Part shown: positions 47,266-56,268 of the stretch, one piece after another
Layout: every line of letters starts with the position of its first letter
Position numbering within the stretch: position 1 is the stretch's first letter
Assembly: GCF_001652915.1 (NCBI RefSeq)
Contig: NZ_BBQI01000039.1
Span: 20,580 to 84,579, forward strand
From: Cupriavidus sp. D384
GTDB taxonomy: Bacteria; Pseudomonadota; Gammaproteobacteria; Burkholderiales; Burkholderiaceae
Direction of reading: 5' to 3'
DNA: 64,000 nt
Program-made: the position numbers and the translations under genes
Notes under the pieces: model-generated
Database searches by the model: none
The model's input: the letters and a program-made list of their open reading frames with translations, nothing else
Told to the model about the DNA's origin: nothing

Positions 47266-47973
47266 ATGCCGAGCAGTATTCTCGTTGTCGAAGACGAACC
47301 GGCGATCGCCGAACTGATCGCCGTCAATCTCCAGCACGCGGGGCACTATCCGATTCGTGCGTACAACGCCGAGCAGGCGCTGTCGCTGATGAGCGATGTC
47401 CTGCCGGACCTCGTGTTGCTGGACTGGATGCTCCCGGGCAAGTCGGGCGCGACCTTCGCCAAGGAGCTGCGGACCAACGACCGCACCAAGCAGATCCCGA
47501 TCATCATGCTCACTGCCCGCAGCGAAGAGCAGGACAAGGTGATGGGCCTGGAAGCCGGTGCGGACGATTACGTGACCAAGCCCTTCTCGCCGAAGGAGTT
47601 GCTGGCCCGCATCAAGGCCGTGTTGCGCCGCCGTGCGCCGCAGCTGACCGACGACGTGGTGGCCATCAACGGACTGCGGCTCGACCCGGCCACGCATCGC
47701 GTGACCGGCCAGGACGACAGTGGTCCGATCAAGCTGGACCTGGGCCCGACGGAGTTCCGTCTGTTGCACTTCCTGATGACGCATCCGGAACGTGTGCATA
47801 GCCGGTCGCAATTGCTGGACCAGGTCTGGGGCGACCACGTATTCGTGGAAGAGCGCACGGTTGACGTGCACATCAAGCGTCTGCGTGCCGCACTGACCCC
47901 TGGCGGATACAGCAACATGATCGAGACGGTTCGGGGCAGCGGCTATCGCCTGGCGCGGTCGCCCAGCCACTGA
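47266..47973 (+). CDS. phoB: Phosphate regulon response regulator PhoB
   Basis: The 235-aa OmpR-class regulator has a receiver domain with the phospho-Asp in LVLLDWMLPGKSG (about 53), MLTAR and DDYVTKPFSPKEL. The C-terminal winged helix ends VEERTVDVHIKRLRAALTPGGYSNMIETVRGSGYRL. It would bind the Pho boxes upstream of pstS. Confidence 0.98.
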   Translation: MPSSILVVEDEPAIAELIAVNLQHAGHYPIRAYNAEQALSLMSDVLPDLVLLDWMLPGKSGATFAKELRTNDRTKQIPIIMLTARSEEQDKVMGLEAGADDYVTKPFSPKELLARIKAVLRRRAPQLTDDVVAINGLRLDPATHRVTGQDDSGPIKLDLGPTEFRLLHFLMTHPERVHSRSQLLDQVWGDHVFVEERTVDVHIKRLRAALTPGGYSNMIETVRGSGYRLARSPSH

Positions 47974-48112
47974 CCGGACCCGGCCGGCGGCGGAGCAGCG
48001 GGGTCCGCGCCGGCCGATGTCGGATAATGCCGGCTAAATGCAACGCTGCGGTCGATGTTGTGGCAGACTCTGTCGCAGTGCGAACGCAGTCTGAACCTTT
48101 TCTACTCCTCGC

Positions 48113-49465
48113 ATGAATGTCATCTGGGCCCGTTCTGCGGCCATCCTAGCCGGTCTCGTGCTGATTGCCGCGGGCCTGTATGCCGTAGCCGGCGCCGTGC
48201 CCGGCCTGCTTTTCCTTTCCGTTTCACTGTTCCTGCTGCTGGGGTACTACCTGTTCCAGATCAACCGTCTGTGGCGGGTGCTCGACGCGCCGGCCTACGG
48301 TGAGATTCCGAGCGCACTTGGGCTCTGGGGCGAGGTGTATTACCGCCTGCACCGGCTGGTCAAGCGCTGGCGCACCCAGGTGCTGCAGGTGGAGCAGCAG
48401 CACACCCGGTTCATCCAGGCCATCCAGGCATCGCCCTACGGGGTGCTGATGCTTGACGATGCCGACCAGATCGAATGGTGTAACGGCGTGGCCGAGCAGC
48501 ACTTCGGCCTGAACGCCCGGCGCGACGTGCGCCAGCGCATCACGCACCTGATCCGCCGGCCCGAGTTCGTCCACTACCTGACGCGCGAGCGCTACGACGA
48601 ACCGCTGGTAATGCGCGACATGGGGGAGCACAAGCGCGGCATCACATCCGTGCAGATCCTGCCCTATGGCGAAAACCGCAAGCTCGTGCTGACGCAGGAC
48701 ATTACCAAGGTCGAGAGCACCGAGGCGATGCGGCGCGACTTTGTGGCCAATGTCTCGCACGAACTGAAGACGCCGCTGACGGTGTTGACCGGGTTTCTGG
48801 AGACGGTGCGCGATCTGCCGGTCTCCGAGGAAGACCGCAAGCGCTACATCGAACTGATGCTGGTGCAGTCGATGCGGATGCAACATATCGTCGAAGACCT
48901 GCTGGCGCTGGCGAAGCTGGAATCCGACGCGCAGCCGCCTTCGCACGACCGTGTCAACGTGGCTGCCCTGGCCGCGCACCTGGTGCACGATGCCGAGGCG
49001 TTGTCGCAAGGGCGGCACGACATCGAGACCGATATCGATACGGCGGTGGTACTGCGCGGCGCGGAGGGCGAACTGCTGTCCGCGCTGGGCAACCTGGTGT
49101 CGAACGCGGTGCGCTACACGCCCGATGGCGGACGCATTGCCATCCGCATGACCTTCACCGATGGACATTCCGTGTTCTCGGTCAGCGACACGGGCCTGGG
49201 TATCGCGCCCGAGCATATCCCGCGCCTGACGGAGCGCTTCTACCGCGTGGATCGCAGCCGTTCGCGCGATACGGGCGGCACCGGCCTGGGCCTGGCTATT
49301 GTCAAGCACGTGTTGTCGCGCCACCATGCCGACCTGCGCGTGACCAGTGAGGTAGGCCGCGGCAGTACGTTCCGCATCGTATTTCCCGTGGATCGCAGCG
49401 GCTATGAGCCGGACGCCGCGCAGCCGCTGCCGCAACTGGGCGACGCCTCGCGGCACGCGGCATAA
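48113..49465 (+). CDS. phoR: Phosphate regulon sensor histidine kinase PhoR
   Basis: The 450-aa protein has two close N-terminal membrane helices (about 5-50) with almost no periplasmic loop, as in PhoR. A PAS domain follows (FIQAIQASPYGVLMLDDADQIEW). The phospho-His is in FVANVSHELKTPLTVLTGFLETV (about 218), and N, G1 and G2 boxes are NLVSNAVRYTPDGG, DTGLGIAPEHIPRLTERFYR and GGTGLGLAIVKHVL. It phosphorylates PhoB. A 139-bp gap separates it from phoB. Confidence 0.97.
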   Translation: MNVIWARSAAILAGLVLIAAGLYAVAGAVPGLLFLSVSLFLLLGYYLFQINRLWRVLDAPAYGEIPSALGLWGEVYYRLHRLVKRWRTQVLQVEQQHTRFIQAIQASPYGVLMLDDADQIEWCNGVAEQHFGLNARRDVRQRITHLIRRPEFVHYLTRERYDEPLVMRDMGEHKRGITSVQILPYGENRKLVLTQDITKVESTEAMRRDFVANVSHELKTPLTVLTGFLETVRDLPVSEEDRKRYIELMLVQSMRMQHIVEDLLALAKLESDAQPPSHDRVNVAALAAHLVHDAEALSQGRHDIETDIDTAVVLRGAEGELLSALGNLVSNAVRYTPDGGRIAIRMTFTDGHSVFSVSDTGLGIAPEHIPRLTERFYRVDRSRSRDTGGTGLGLAIVKHVLSRHHADLRVTSEVGRGSTFRIVFPVDRSGYEPDAAQPLPQLGDASRHAA

Positions 49466-49536
49466 GGGCCGGTGGGGCCGGCGGGCCAGCGGGCCACCGC
49501 AGTCGTCGGCCCTATGCACACCTTCCGCATCATGTG

Positions 49537-49573
49537 AAAAAGGCCGCTCCCGGCAGGGTGGCGGCCTTTTGCC
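49537..49573. terminator. Bidirectional terminator between phoR and ppk
   Basis: AAAAGGCCGC (49538-49547) and GCGGCCTTTT (49561-49570) form a 10-bp stem with A and T runs on both sides, between convergent genes. Confidence 0.88.
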
Positions 49574-49592
49574 ATTGCGGAGCCGGTCGGGC

Positions 49593-51674
49593 TCAGGTGC
49601 CGAACTTCACCAGCAGTTCGTGCTGGCTGACGCGCTGCAGCTTGGCCCGCGAAGGCCTGCGGACGTATTCGCCGTCGGGCTCCATGATCCAGGCAGAGGC
49701 GTTGTCGCGCAAATGCACCTGCAGCCCTTCCTTGATCACGCGCGCCTTGAGCGTGCGATCCAGGATGGGGAAGGCCACTTCGACGCGGCGGAACAGGTTG
49801 CGGTCCATCCAGTCGGCGCTGGACAGGTACAGCACGTCTTCGCCCGCCGCGTGGAAGTAGTAGACGCGGTGGTGCTCCAGGAAGCGGCCAACGATCGAGC
49901 GCACCGAAATGTTCTCCGACAGGCCCGGCACACCGGCGCGCAGGGCGCACACCCCGCGCACGATCAGGTCGATCTTCACGCCCGCGCGCGACGCCTTGTA
50001 AAGCTCGTCGATGATGGTTGGCTCCAGCAGCGCGTTCATCTTGGCGATGATGCGCGCCCGCTTGCCGGCACGCGCGTTGCGGGCCTCGGCGCGGATATGC
50101 TCCACCAGGTTGCTGTGCATCGTGAACGGCGACTGCCACAGGTGGTTCAGCCGGATCGTGCCGGCCGTGCCCGTCAGCAGCTGGAATACGTGGTGGACGT
50201 CCTCGCAGACCTGCTCATTGGTGGTAAGCAGGCCGAAGTCGGTGTACAGCCGGGCGGTGCGCGGATGATAGTTGCCGGTACCCAGGTGGACATAACGCCG
50301 CAGCACGGCATTCTTGGCCTTCGGGCTCGCGGGCTCGCGCCGCACGATCAGCAGCATCTTGGCGTGGCATTTGTGGCCCACCACGCCATACACCACATGG
50401 GCGCCGGCCGATTCCAGCCGTTCCGCCCAGTTGATATTGGTTTCCTCGTCGAAGCGCGCCAGCAGTTCCACCACCACGGTCACTTCCTTGCCGTTGCGGG
50501 CCGCCGTCATCAGCGCCTCCATCACGGCCGACTCGTTGCCGGTGCGATAGACGGTCTGCTTGATCGCCACCACGTTCGGGTCGTTGGCAGCCGCCTGCAT
50601 CAGATCCAGCACCGACGAGAAGCTCTCGTACGGATGATGCAGCAGCACATCGCGCTGGCGGATCACGTCGAACATGCTCGTGCCGGGCGGGAAGGCCTTG
50701 ACCACGGCCGGCACATGCGGCGGGTACTTGAGGGCGGGGCGGTCAACCAGGTCGGGAATCTGCATCAGCCGCACCAGGTTCACCGGGCCGCCCACGCGAT
50801 ACAGATCCTGTTCGGTCAGGCCCGATTCCAGCAGCAGGCGCCGCGCCAGGGCCGGGGGTGTGTCGGAAGACACTTCCAGGCGGACCATGTCGCCAAAGTG
50901 GCGCGTAGGCAGCTCGCCTTGCAACGCTTCGCGCAGGTCGGTGATTTCGTCCTCGGATACGAACAGGTCGGAATTGCGCGTGACCCGGAACTGGTAGCAG
51001 CCCTGTACGTCGATGGCCGGGAACAGTTCGTGGACAAACGCCTGCATGAACGACGACAGCATCACAAAGCCGTACGGATAGCCCGACAGCTTCTCCGGCA
51101 TGCGCACCACGCGCGGCAATGCGCGCGGGGCCTGGACGATGGCCAGGTCGGCGTCGCGGCCAAAGGCGTCCTTGCCGGACAGCTCGATCACGAAGTTCAG
51201 GCTCTTGTTGAGCACGCGCGGGAATGGATGTGCGGGGTCCAGCGCGATCGGCGTCAGGACCGGCCCCAGTTCGCGCACGAAGAAGTCGCGTGCCCAGTCC
51301 CGCTGGGCGTCCGTCCAGGTGCCGGTCAGGTGAAAAAACACCCCTTCTTTTTCCAGCGCAGGGAAAATGACGTTCTGCAGCATGTCATACTGCGAGGCCA
51401 CGAGCCGCTGCGTGCGCTCCGTGACAAGCTGGTAGGTCTGCTGGAACGAGAGGCCATCGGGCGTCAGGCCCGATGCGTTGTCCCGCATCTGCTCCTTCAG
51501 GCCGGCCATCCGGATCTCAAAGAACTCGTCCAGATTGCTGGACACGATACAGATGAACTTCAGCCGTTCCAGTAAGGGGACATTGGGGTCGGCGGCCTGC
51601 GCAAGCACGCGCGCGTTGAATTCCAGAATGCCCAGCTCGCGGTTCCAGAGCGAGCCAGGCGGCGTCGTCGACAT
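49593..51674 (-). CDS. ppk: Polyphosphate kinase 1
   Basis: The 693-aa enzyme makes polyphosphate from ATP. It starts MSTTPPGSLWNRELGILEFN; a start 13 codons upstream is possible but has no RBS. Family segments: RFICIV-type opening FICIVSSNLDEFFEIR, HHPYESFSSVLDLMQAAANDP, and the catalytic His in YVHLGTGNYHPRTARLYTDFG (about 440). The C-terminal phospholipase-D-like domain contains YYFHAAGEDVLYLSSADWMDRNLFRRVEVAFP. It diverges from ppx. Confidence 0.96.
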   Translation of the reverse strand: MSTTPPGSLWNRELGILEFNARVLAQAADPNVPLLERLKFICIVSSNLDEFFEIRMAGLKEQMRDNASGLTPDGLSFQQTYQLVTERTQRLVASQYDMLQNVIFPALEKEGVFFHLTGTWTDAQRDWARDFFVRELGPVLTPIALDPAHPFPRVLNKSLNFVIELSGKDAFGRDADLAIVQAPRALPRVVRMPEKLSGYPYGFVMLSSFMQAFVHELFPAIDVQGCYQFRVTRNSDLFVSEDEITDLREALQGELPTRHFGDMVRLEVSSDTPPALARRLLLESGLTEQDLYRVGGPVNLVRLMQIPDLVDRPALKYPPHVPAVVKAFPPGTSMFDVIRQRDVLLHHPYESFSSVLDLMQAAANDPNVVAIKQTVYRTGNESAVMEALMTAARNGKEVTVVVELLARFDEETNINWAERLESAGAHVVYGVVGHKCHAKMLLIVRREPASPKAKNAVLRRYVHLGTGNYHPRTARLYTDFGLLTTNEQVCEDVHHVFQLLTGTAGTIRLNHLWQSPFTMHSNLVEHIRAEARNARAGKRARIIAKMNALLEPTIIDELYKASRAGVKIDLIVRGVCALRAGVPGLSENISVRSIVGRFLEHHRVYYFHAAGEDVLYLSSADWMDRNLFRRVEVAFPILDRTLKARVIKEGLQVHLRDNASAWIMEPDGEYVRRPSRAKLQRVSQHELLVKFGT

Positions 51675-51719
51675 GTCTATGACCTTATTTTGGCGATGAG
51701 GCGACTTTTTCATAGATCC

Positions 51720-51767
51720 GTGTCATTTTGATGACACTTTGATTTTGTCATGATGCAGACATGACAG
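51720..51767. promoter_or_regulatory. Inverted TGTCAT half-sites between ppk and ppx
   Basis: Four PhoB-like 7-mers are present in alternating orientation: GTGTCAT (51720-51726), ATGACAC (51731-51737), TTGTCAT (51745-51751) and ATGACAG (51761-51767). A -10-like CATAAT for ppx lies at 51771-51776. Standard Pho boxes are direct repeats, so this layout is atypical. Confidence 0.5.
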
Positions 51768-51826
51768 GGACATAATCTTTCGGGTTTTGGCCCGCCCAGG
51801 GCCGATCCCCGCGTAATACTGACGCA

Positions 51827-53359
51827 ATGACACAGAATCCCCGCTTGCTGGCCGCCGTCGACATGGGCTCCAACAGCTTCCGCCTGATGATCGGGCGGGT
51901 GGATGAAACGCCTACCGCCTCGGGCCCCGCCAGCCAGATCTTCCAGGTCGACGCGCTGCGCGAGCCCGTCAGGCTGGCCGCCGGCCTGACGCCGGACAAG
52001 TATCTGGACCAGCCGGCACGCCGCCGAGGCGTCGACGCGCTGCGCCGTTTTGGCGACCGCCTGCGCGACTTCGCACCCGAGCAGGTGCGCGCGGTAGCCA
52101 CCAACACGCTGCGCGTGGCCAAGAATGCTTCCGACTTCCTGATCGAAGCCGAGGCCGCACTGGGGTTCCCCATCGAAGTGATCGCCGGCCGGGAAGAAGC
52201 GCGCCTGATCTACCTGGGCGCTTCGCATGACGCGCCGGCCTGCCAGGGCAACCGGCTGGTCGTCGATATTGGCGGCGGCTCGACCGAATTCATCATTGGC
52301 AGCGGCTATCAGTCCAAGCTGATGGAAAGCCTTTACATTGGCTGCGTATCGCACAGCCGTCAGTTCTTTCCGAGCGGCAACGTCGACGAATACGCGTTCA
52401 AGCAGGCCGAGCTGGCCGCGCGCCGCGAAATCCAGGTGCTGGTGCGTCAGTACAAGGCGGCCGGCTGGCAGCAGGCCGTAGGATCGTCCGGCACGGCGCG
52501 CGCGCTGGCCGAACTGATCGAGCTGAACGGCATGAACGACAGCACATCCGAGCACGGCATCACGCGCGAAGGGCTGGAGCGGCTGAAGCGGGCGCTGATC
52601 AAGGCAGAAAACACCAACCGCGTGAAGCTGACGGGCCTGAAGGCCGACCGGATTCCGGTGCTGCCAGGCGGCCTGTCGATCATGCTTGGCGTGTTTGACG
52701 AACTCGATATCGACCGCATGGACGTCACGGACGGCGCGCTGCGCCTGGGCGTGCTGTACGACCTGCTGGGCCGCAGCCACCACGAGGACATGCGGACGGT
52801 GACCGTCGACCAGTTCATGCGCCGCTACGCGGTGGACCGTGCGCAGGCGACACGCGTGGGACAGGCAGCCCGCGATCTGCTGGCGCAGTTTCCCGAGCCG
52901 CGCAACGAGCGCCGCGAGGACAACCTGGCGCTGCTGGGCTGGGCGGCCAGCCTGCACGAGATCGGCATGACCATTTCGCACAGCGGCTATCACAAGCATT
53001 CTGCCTATATCGCCACGCATGCGGACATGCCCGGGTTTTCCAAGACCGACCAGGCCCGCCTGGCGACGCTGCTGCTGGGCCATGCGGGCAAGTTGGGCAA
53101 GCTCTCCGGCAGTGGGAAATTTGTGGACTGGCGCATGCTGTTCAGCCTGCGCCTGGCGTTTGTGCTATGCCGTCGGCGTGGCGACATGAAGCTGCCGCAC
53201 ATCCACGTCAGGCAGCGGTCGGACGAGCTGGACGAAGGCTTCGAGGTACGCCTGCCGAAATCGTGGATCGACGCCAATCCGCTGGTGGAATACAGCCTGG
53301 CGCAGGAAGCTGACGAATGGGAGCGTGTGGGCAAGCGCTACAAGGTCGTCTACGTCTGA
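51827..53359 (+). CDS. ppx: Exopolyphosphatase / pppGpp phosphohydrolase
   Basis: The 510-aa protein has the ASKHA ATPase-fold motifs LAAVDMGSNSFRLMIGRV (about 8-25), VRAVATNTLR, IAGREEARLIYLGA and LVVDIGGGSTEFIIG (about 145-159). A C-terminal HD-like helical domain contains LHEIGMTISHSGYHKHSAYIA (about 378-398). It releases phosphate from polyphosphate ends. Placed back-to-back with ppk, it lets the cell build and use polyphosphate under one intergenic region. Confidence 0.96.
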   Translation: MTQNPRLLAAVDMGSNSFRLMIGRVDETPTASGPASQIFQVDALREPVRLAAGLTPDKYLDQPARRRGVDALRRFGDRLRDFAPEQVRAVATNTLRVAKNASDFLIEAEAALGFPIEVIAGREEARLIYLGASHDAPACQGNRLVVDIGGGSTEFIIGSGYQSKLMESLYIGCVSHSRQFFPSGNVDEYAFKQAELAARREIQVLVRQYKAAGWQQAVGSSGTARALAELIELNGMNDSTSEHGITREGLERLKRALIKAENTNRVKLTGLKADRIPVLPGGLSIMLGVFDELDIDRMDVTDGALRLGVLYDLLGRSHHEDMRTVTVDQFMRRYAVDRAQATRVGQAARDLLAQFPEPRNERREDNLALLGWAASLHEIGMTISHSGYHKHSAYIATHADMPGFSKTDQARLATLLLGHAGKLGKLSGSGKFVDWRMLFSLRLAFVLCRRRGDMKLPHIHVRQRSDELDEGFEVRLPKSWIDANPLVEYSLAQEADEWERVGKRYKVVYV

Positions 53360-53367
53360 AACGGCCT

Positions 53368-53416
53368 GCGACCAGCGACCAGCGACCAGCGACCAGCGAC
53401 CAGCGACCAGCGACCG
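53368..53416. repeat. 7-bp tandem repeat after ppx
   Basis: GCGACCA is repeated six times (53368-53409) and followed by one variant GCGACCG, starting 8 bp after the ppx stop. Confidence 0.9.
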
Positions 53417-53430
53417 GCAACCACACAACG

Positions 53431-53470
53431 AAAAACGGCGACTCCAATTGAGTCGCCGTTTTTTCTTTCT
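53431..53470. terminator. Bidirectional terminator between ppx and the OlsB-like gene
   Basis: AACGGCGACTC (53434-53444) and GAGTCGCCGTT (53450-53460) form an 11-bp stem with an A-run before and TTTTCTTT after, between convergent genes. Confidence 0.93.
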
Positions 53471-53523
53471 GTACCGGATCGATCAGCCGTTTCGTCCGGT
53501 GGGAGGGGGCTGCTGATCAGCCG

Positions 53524-54375
53524 TCAGGCCGATTGAATGCCCAGGAAGTGCCGGGCATAGCGCGGGTTCATGTCGCGCACGCGCAGCAGTGTCAGGAAAT
53601 CGGCAACGTTGAAGTCGGGATCCCAGGCCGGCAGGCCGCAGATCTTGGCGCCCAGACGCAGATAGCCCTTGATCAGTGCGGGCGGCTCCACGTCGAGCGC
53701 CTGGTTCAGGTCATCCACGGGCAGCGGCACACGCGGGAAGGCGTGATATTCGATCGGTGCCAGCGACTTCTCGGCGAACTGACGATAGAGGCTGGCCGCG
53801 TAGTGGCCGCCATCGCTCATCGGCACGCTGGCGCAGCCCAGCATCGATTCAAGGTTGTAGCGCTGCAGGTATTCGCCCAGGCCGCCCCACAGGGCCATGA
53901 TCACGCTGCCCGAGCGATAGTCGCGGTGTACGCACGAACGGCCCAGTTCGAGCATCTTCGGGCGCAGGTGCGCCAGGCGGACCAGATCGAATTCGGATTC
54001 GGCGTAGAGGCAGCCGATGCGCTTGGCCTGGTGCGGTGGCAGCACGCGGTAGGTGCCCACGACCCTGAGCGTTTCCTGGTCGCGCACGATCAGGTGGTCA
54101 CAGTAGGCGTCGAACATGTCGACGTCGGTCTCGTTGGTCGACGATTGCAGGCGTGCGCCCATTTCCTCGGCGAACACCTTGTAGCGCAGGCGCTGGGCCT
54201 CGGCTACTTCGTCCTGATGACGTGCCCACGCCACGCTGAAAGCAGGCGCCGGAGCTTGAGCTTGGGTTTGGAGTTGTGCTGGCTGACGAGGAAGACGCCT
54301 CCGCGCCGACTGGCCGGTCAGGCCAGTGGGCAAGGAGTCGAAGAGCGGCTGGGTAGGCGTCGGTAAGTCTCGCAT
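53524..54375 (-). CDS. GNAT-type N-acyltransferase, OlsB / hemolysin-like
   Basis: The 283-aa product starts MRDLPTPTQPLFDSL, with AAAGGAC 8 bases upstream. After a proline/glutamine-rich N-terminus of about 60 residues the acyltransferase domain reads AEAQRLRYKVFAEEMGARL, VGTYRVLPPHQA and MLELGRSCVHRDYRSGSVIMALWGGLGEYL, the pattern of OlsB and related proteins once called hemolysins. OlsB adds a 3-hydroxyacyl chain to ornithine, the first step to ornithine lipids. No olsA is nearby. Ornithine lipids replace phospholipids at low phosphate, which suits its position beside the phosphate genes; the assignment is family-level. Confidence 0.75.
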   Translation of the reverse strand: MRDLPTPTQPLFDSLPTGLTGQSARRRLPRQPAQLQTQAQAPAPAFSVAWARHQDEVAEAQRLRYKVFAEEMGARLQSSTNETDVDMFDAYCDHLIVRDQETLRVVGTYRVLPPHQAKRIGCLYAESEFDLVRLAHLRPKMLELGRSCVHRDYRSGSVIMALWGGLGEYLQRYNLESMLGCASVPMSDGGHYAASLYRQFAEKSLAPIEYHAFPRVPLPVDDLNQALDVEPPALIKGYLRLGAKICGLPAWDPDFNVADFLTLLRVRDMNPRYARHFLGIQSA

Positions 54376-54609
54376 CAGTGTGTCCTTTCGGTGACGAAAC
54401 GGCTTCGAAACAATGTAGATAGGCCGGGTGACAGCGCCATGAACCGATGATGACGCTTCCGTGACTGACACATCGCTGTCGCCGGGCACAAGCCTTAACC
54501 ATAGAACAGGCTGCGGCTAGCGCACATCGCCGATCGTCCAAAAGAACACGCTGATGTCGAATTTGTGGCAGCAGAATCTCATTTCCGCCGCCGTTGTCCT
54601 AAAAATGGC

Positions 54610-55086
54610 TCAAAGGAGGTCGGGCTGGATGACCGCGCGCAGCACGACCTGGGCTTCGTTCTCGCGCGTGCGGCCGGCCAGCCACCAGATGCCGCATTTC
54701 TTCACGCTCCACGGCAGTTCCTGACCGGCCAGCAGCAGACTGGCCAGTTGCCCGATCCACGGCTGGTGGCCGACCACTACGGTGTGGTCGTTGCCCTGCG
54801 GCCAGTCGATGGCGGCCAGCACGGCGCCCACGTCGGCGCCGGGCGCCAGGTCGTCCAGGATCTCGGCGTTACCGGACAGCGCCGCCGCGGTTTCGCGCGT
54901 ACGCAAGGCGGGGCTGCAGACCACGCGGTAGTCAGCGGGCAGGCGGGTGCGCAGCCAGTTGGCGGATGTCTCGGCCTGCTTGCGGCCACGGCGGGTCAGC
55001 GGCCGCTGGAGATCCGCGCTGCGCGAGATGCTCAGTGCATCCGGCAGGTCTTCGGCTTCGGCATGACGCCATAGGATCAGGTTCAT
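54610..55086 (-). CDS. sixA: Phosphohistidine phosphatase SixA
   Basis: The 158-aa histidine-phosphatase-fold protein starts MNLILWRHAEAEDL, which includes the catalytic RH pair at residues 7-8. The second histidine is in HTVVVGHQPWIGQLASLLLAG (about 107). SixA removes phosphate from phosphohistidines of Hpt or PTS proteins. An open frame 14 codons longer exists but the motif fixes the start. The 234-bp gap to the OlsB-like gene (54376-54609) holds no clear feature. Confidence 0.93.
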   Translation of the reverse strand: MNLILWRHAEAEDLPDALSISRSADLQRPLTRRGRKQAETSANWLRTRLPADYRVVCSPALRTRETAAALSGNAEILDDLAPGADVGAVLAAIDWPQGNDHTVVVGHQPWIGQLASLLLAGQELPWSVKKCGIWWLAGRTRENEAQVVLRAVIQPDLL

Positions 55087-55160
55087 GTTCGGCAGGGGCT
55101 TCGTCGAGCCTTGAGTATGGTGACGCACGGCACGTGCCGCAAGTGCGCGACCGGGCCGCC

Positions 55161-55207
55161 AAAAACAAAACGGGCTATCCAGTGGGCAAGGCCCACGGAT
55201 AGCCCGT
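55161..55207 (-). terminator. Terminator after infA
   Basis: On the minus strand ACGGGCTATCC and GGATAGCCCGT pair, with GTGGGC/GCCCAC inside, followed by TTTTGTTTTT. Confidence 0.93.
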
Positions 55208-55268
55208 CAGTGTCGGTAGCAGCGATGTCAGCCGCGTGACAGCGGCGCACCGGCTGCGCGCCGCGAAC

Positions 55269-55490
55269 TCAGGACTTGTGGCGGAAGTTGATGCGGCCCT
55301 TGGTCAGGTCGTAAGGCGACATTTCCAGGGTGACGCGATCGCCGGCCAGGATGCGGATGCGGTGCTTTTGCATCTTGCCCGAAGCGTATGCCCAGATTTC
55401 CACGCCGTTTTCCAGCGTCACGCGATAACGGTTGTCGGGCAGGGCTTCCGACACCACGCCGCCAAATTCAATGAGTTCTTCCTTAGCCAA
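55269..55490 (-). CDS. infA: Translation initiation factor IF-1, second copy
   Basis: The 73-aa S1-fold protein starts at a TTG (codons for [11 protein letters not shown]), with GGAAAA 4 bases upstream. It contains [41 protein letters not shown] and ends [11 protein letters not shown]. It differs from the IF-1 of the ribosomal-protein operon, which in this order reads GEVIENLPNATFRVKLENG; this is the paralogue found in many Burkholderiales. It occupies the ribosomal A site at initiation. Confidence 0.9.
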   Translation of the reverse strand: MAKEELIEFGGVVSEALPDNRYRVTLENGVEIWAYASGKMQKHRIRILAGDRVTLEMSPYDLTKGRINFRHKS

Positions 55491-56125
55491 TCTGTTTTCC
55501 TTTGTGGCAGCCACGAAAGCTGCGTTAAGTTGGTGAGTATCCTGTGGGCGCCCGGTCGCGCGCATCCACGTCTTGCCGCCATGGCGGCAGCCGCGCGATA
55601 CGTCGTCGGGAAGCAAGCTGACGGGCTGGCAAACCTTGGAAGCCAGGCGGGTCAGAGAATCGAGAAGGGGCGCGGATGACCCTGACGATTGCCTTGCCAC
55701 TTGCGGTTGCGCGGGCGTCTGGCGCATCCGTGTACATCACGGGGACAGCGGGCAAGGTGTTTCCGGGGCCGGCAACGCATCCGCACCGTCATATCTGAAC
55801 AATATGAGGGCGGGCCGGCGGTTTTCCAGTGCGCCAGGCGGCGCTTTCCCGGGTAACAGGGCATGCTCAGATACCCCGAACTGACGCGCGATTGTAGCAC
55901 GATCACACCGCCTACGCAGGCGCAGCATGGGTGCCAGCACTGTTGCGCAAACGCCATGTGCAGGCGCCTCAAGCCATGCTGCGCTGCCGCACGGGCCCGT
56001 CCATGCGATGAACATGTCCATCCCGCGCGAACCATCCACCGCACGGATGAAGCCGGCGACGTGGTTTCCGTAACCTTTGTCCTGCAGAATGCCGCCGGCC
56101 CGAAAAACAGGGCGTATTCGAACCA
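55491..56125. other. Long leader / intergenic region upstream of infA
   Basis: About 635 bp without a recognisable gene. A minus-strand -10-like TACAAT lies at 55896-55891; if used, infA has a leader of about 395 nt. The leader holds open frames in several phases but none resembles a known protein. I see no named riboswitch. Confidence 0.45.
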
Positions 56126-56162
56126 AAGAAAAAGGGCTCACGTCTTTCAACGTAAGCCCTTG
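56126..56162 (-). terminator. Terminator after tRNA-Pro
   Basis: On the minus strand AAGGGCTTACGTT and GACGTGAGCCCTT pair (with G-U pairs) around GAAA, followed by TTTCTTT, 29 bp after the tRNA. Confidence 0.85.
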
Positions 56163-56191
56163 ATCGGTCTGCCTTTTACCACTGCAAATAC

Positions 56192-56268
56192 TGGTCGGAG
56201 CGATAGGATTCGAACCTACGACCCTCTGATCCCAAATCAGATGCGCTACCAGGCTGCGCTACGCTCCG
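56192..56268 (-). tRNA. tRNA-Pro (UGG anticodon)
   Basis: The 77-nt minus-strand sequence folds fully: acceptor CGGAGCG/CGCTCCG, anticodon stem TCTGA/TCAGA with loop TTTGGGA, T arm GTAGG/CCTAT region, discriminator A and encoded CCA. Anticodon TGG reads proline CCN codons. Confidence 0.95.

Noticed and set aside
53368..53416. CRISPR-like repeat array
   Set aside because: Units are 7 bp and contiguous with no spacers; the same holds for the 11-bp array at 24699.
54376..54530. Pho box upstream of the OlsB-like gene
   Set aside because: Single TGTCA-like words occur on the minus strand, but no second unit is found at 11-bp spacing.
55737..56150. 137-codon minus-strand frame between infA and tRNA-Pro
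   Set aside because: No family resemblance, and it runs through the tRNA-Pro terminator region and the likely infA promoter.
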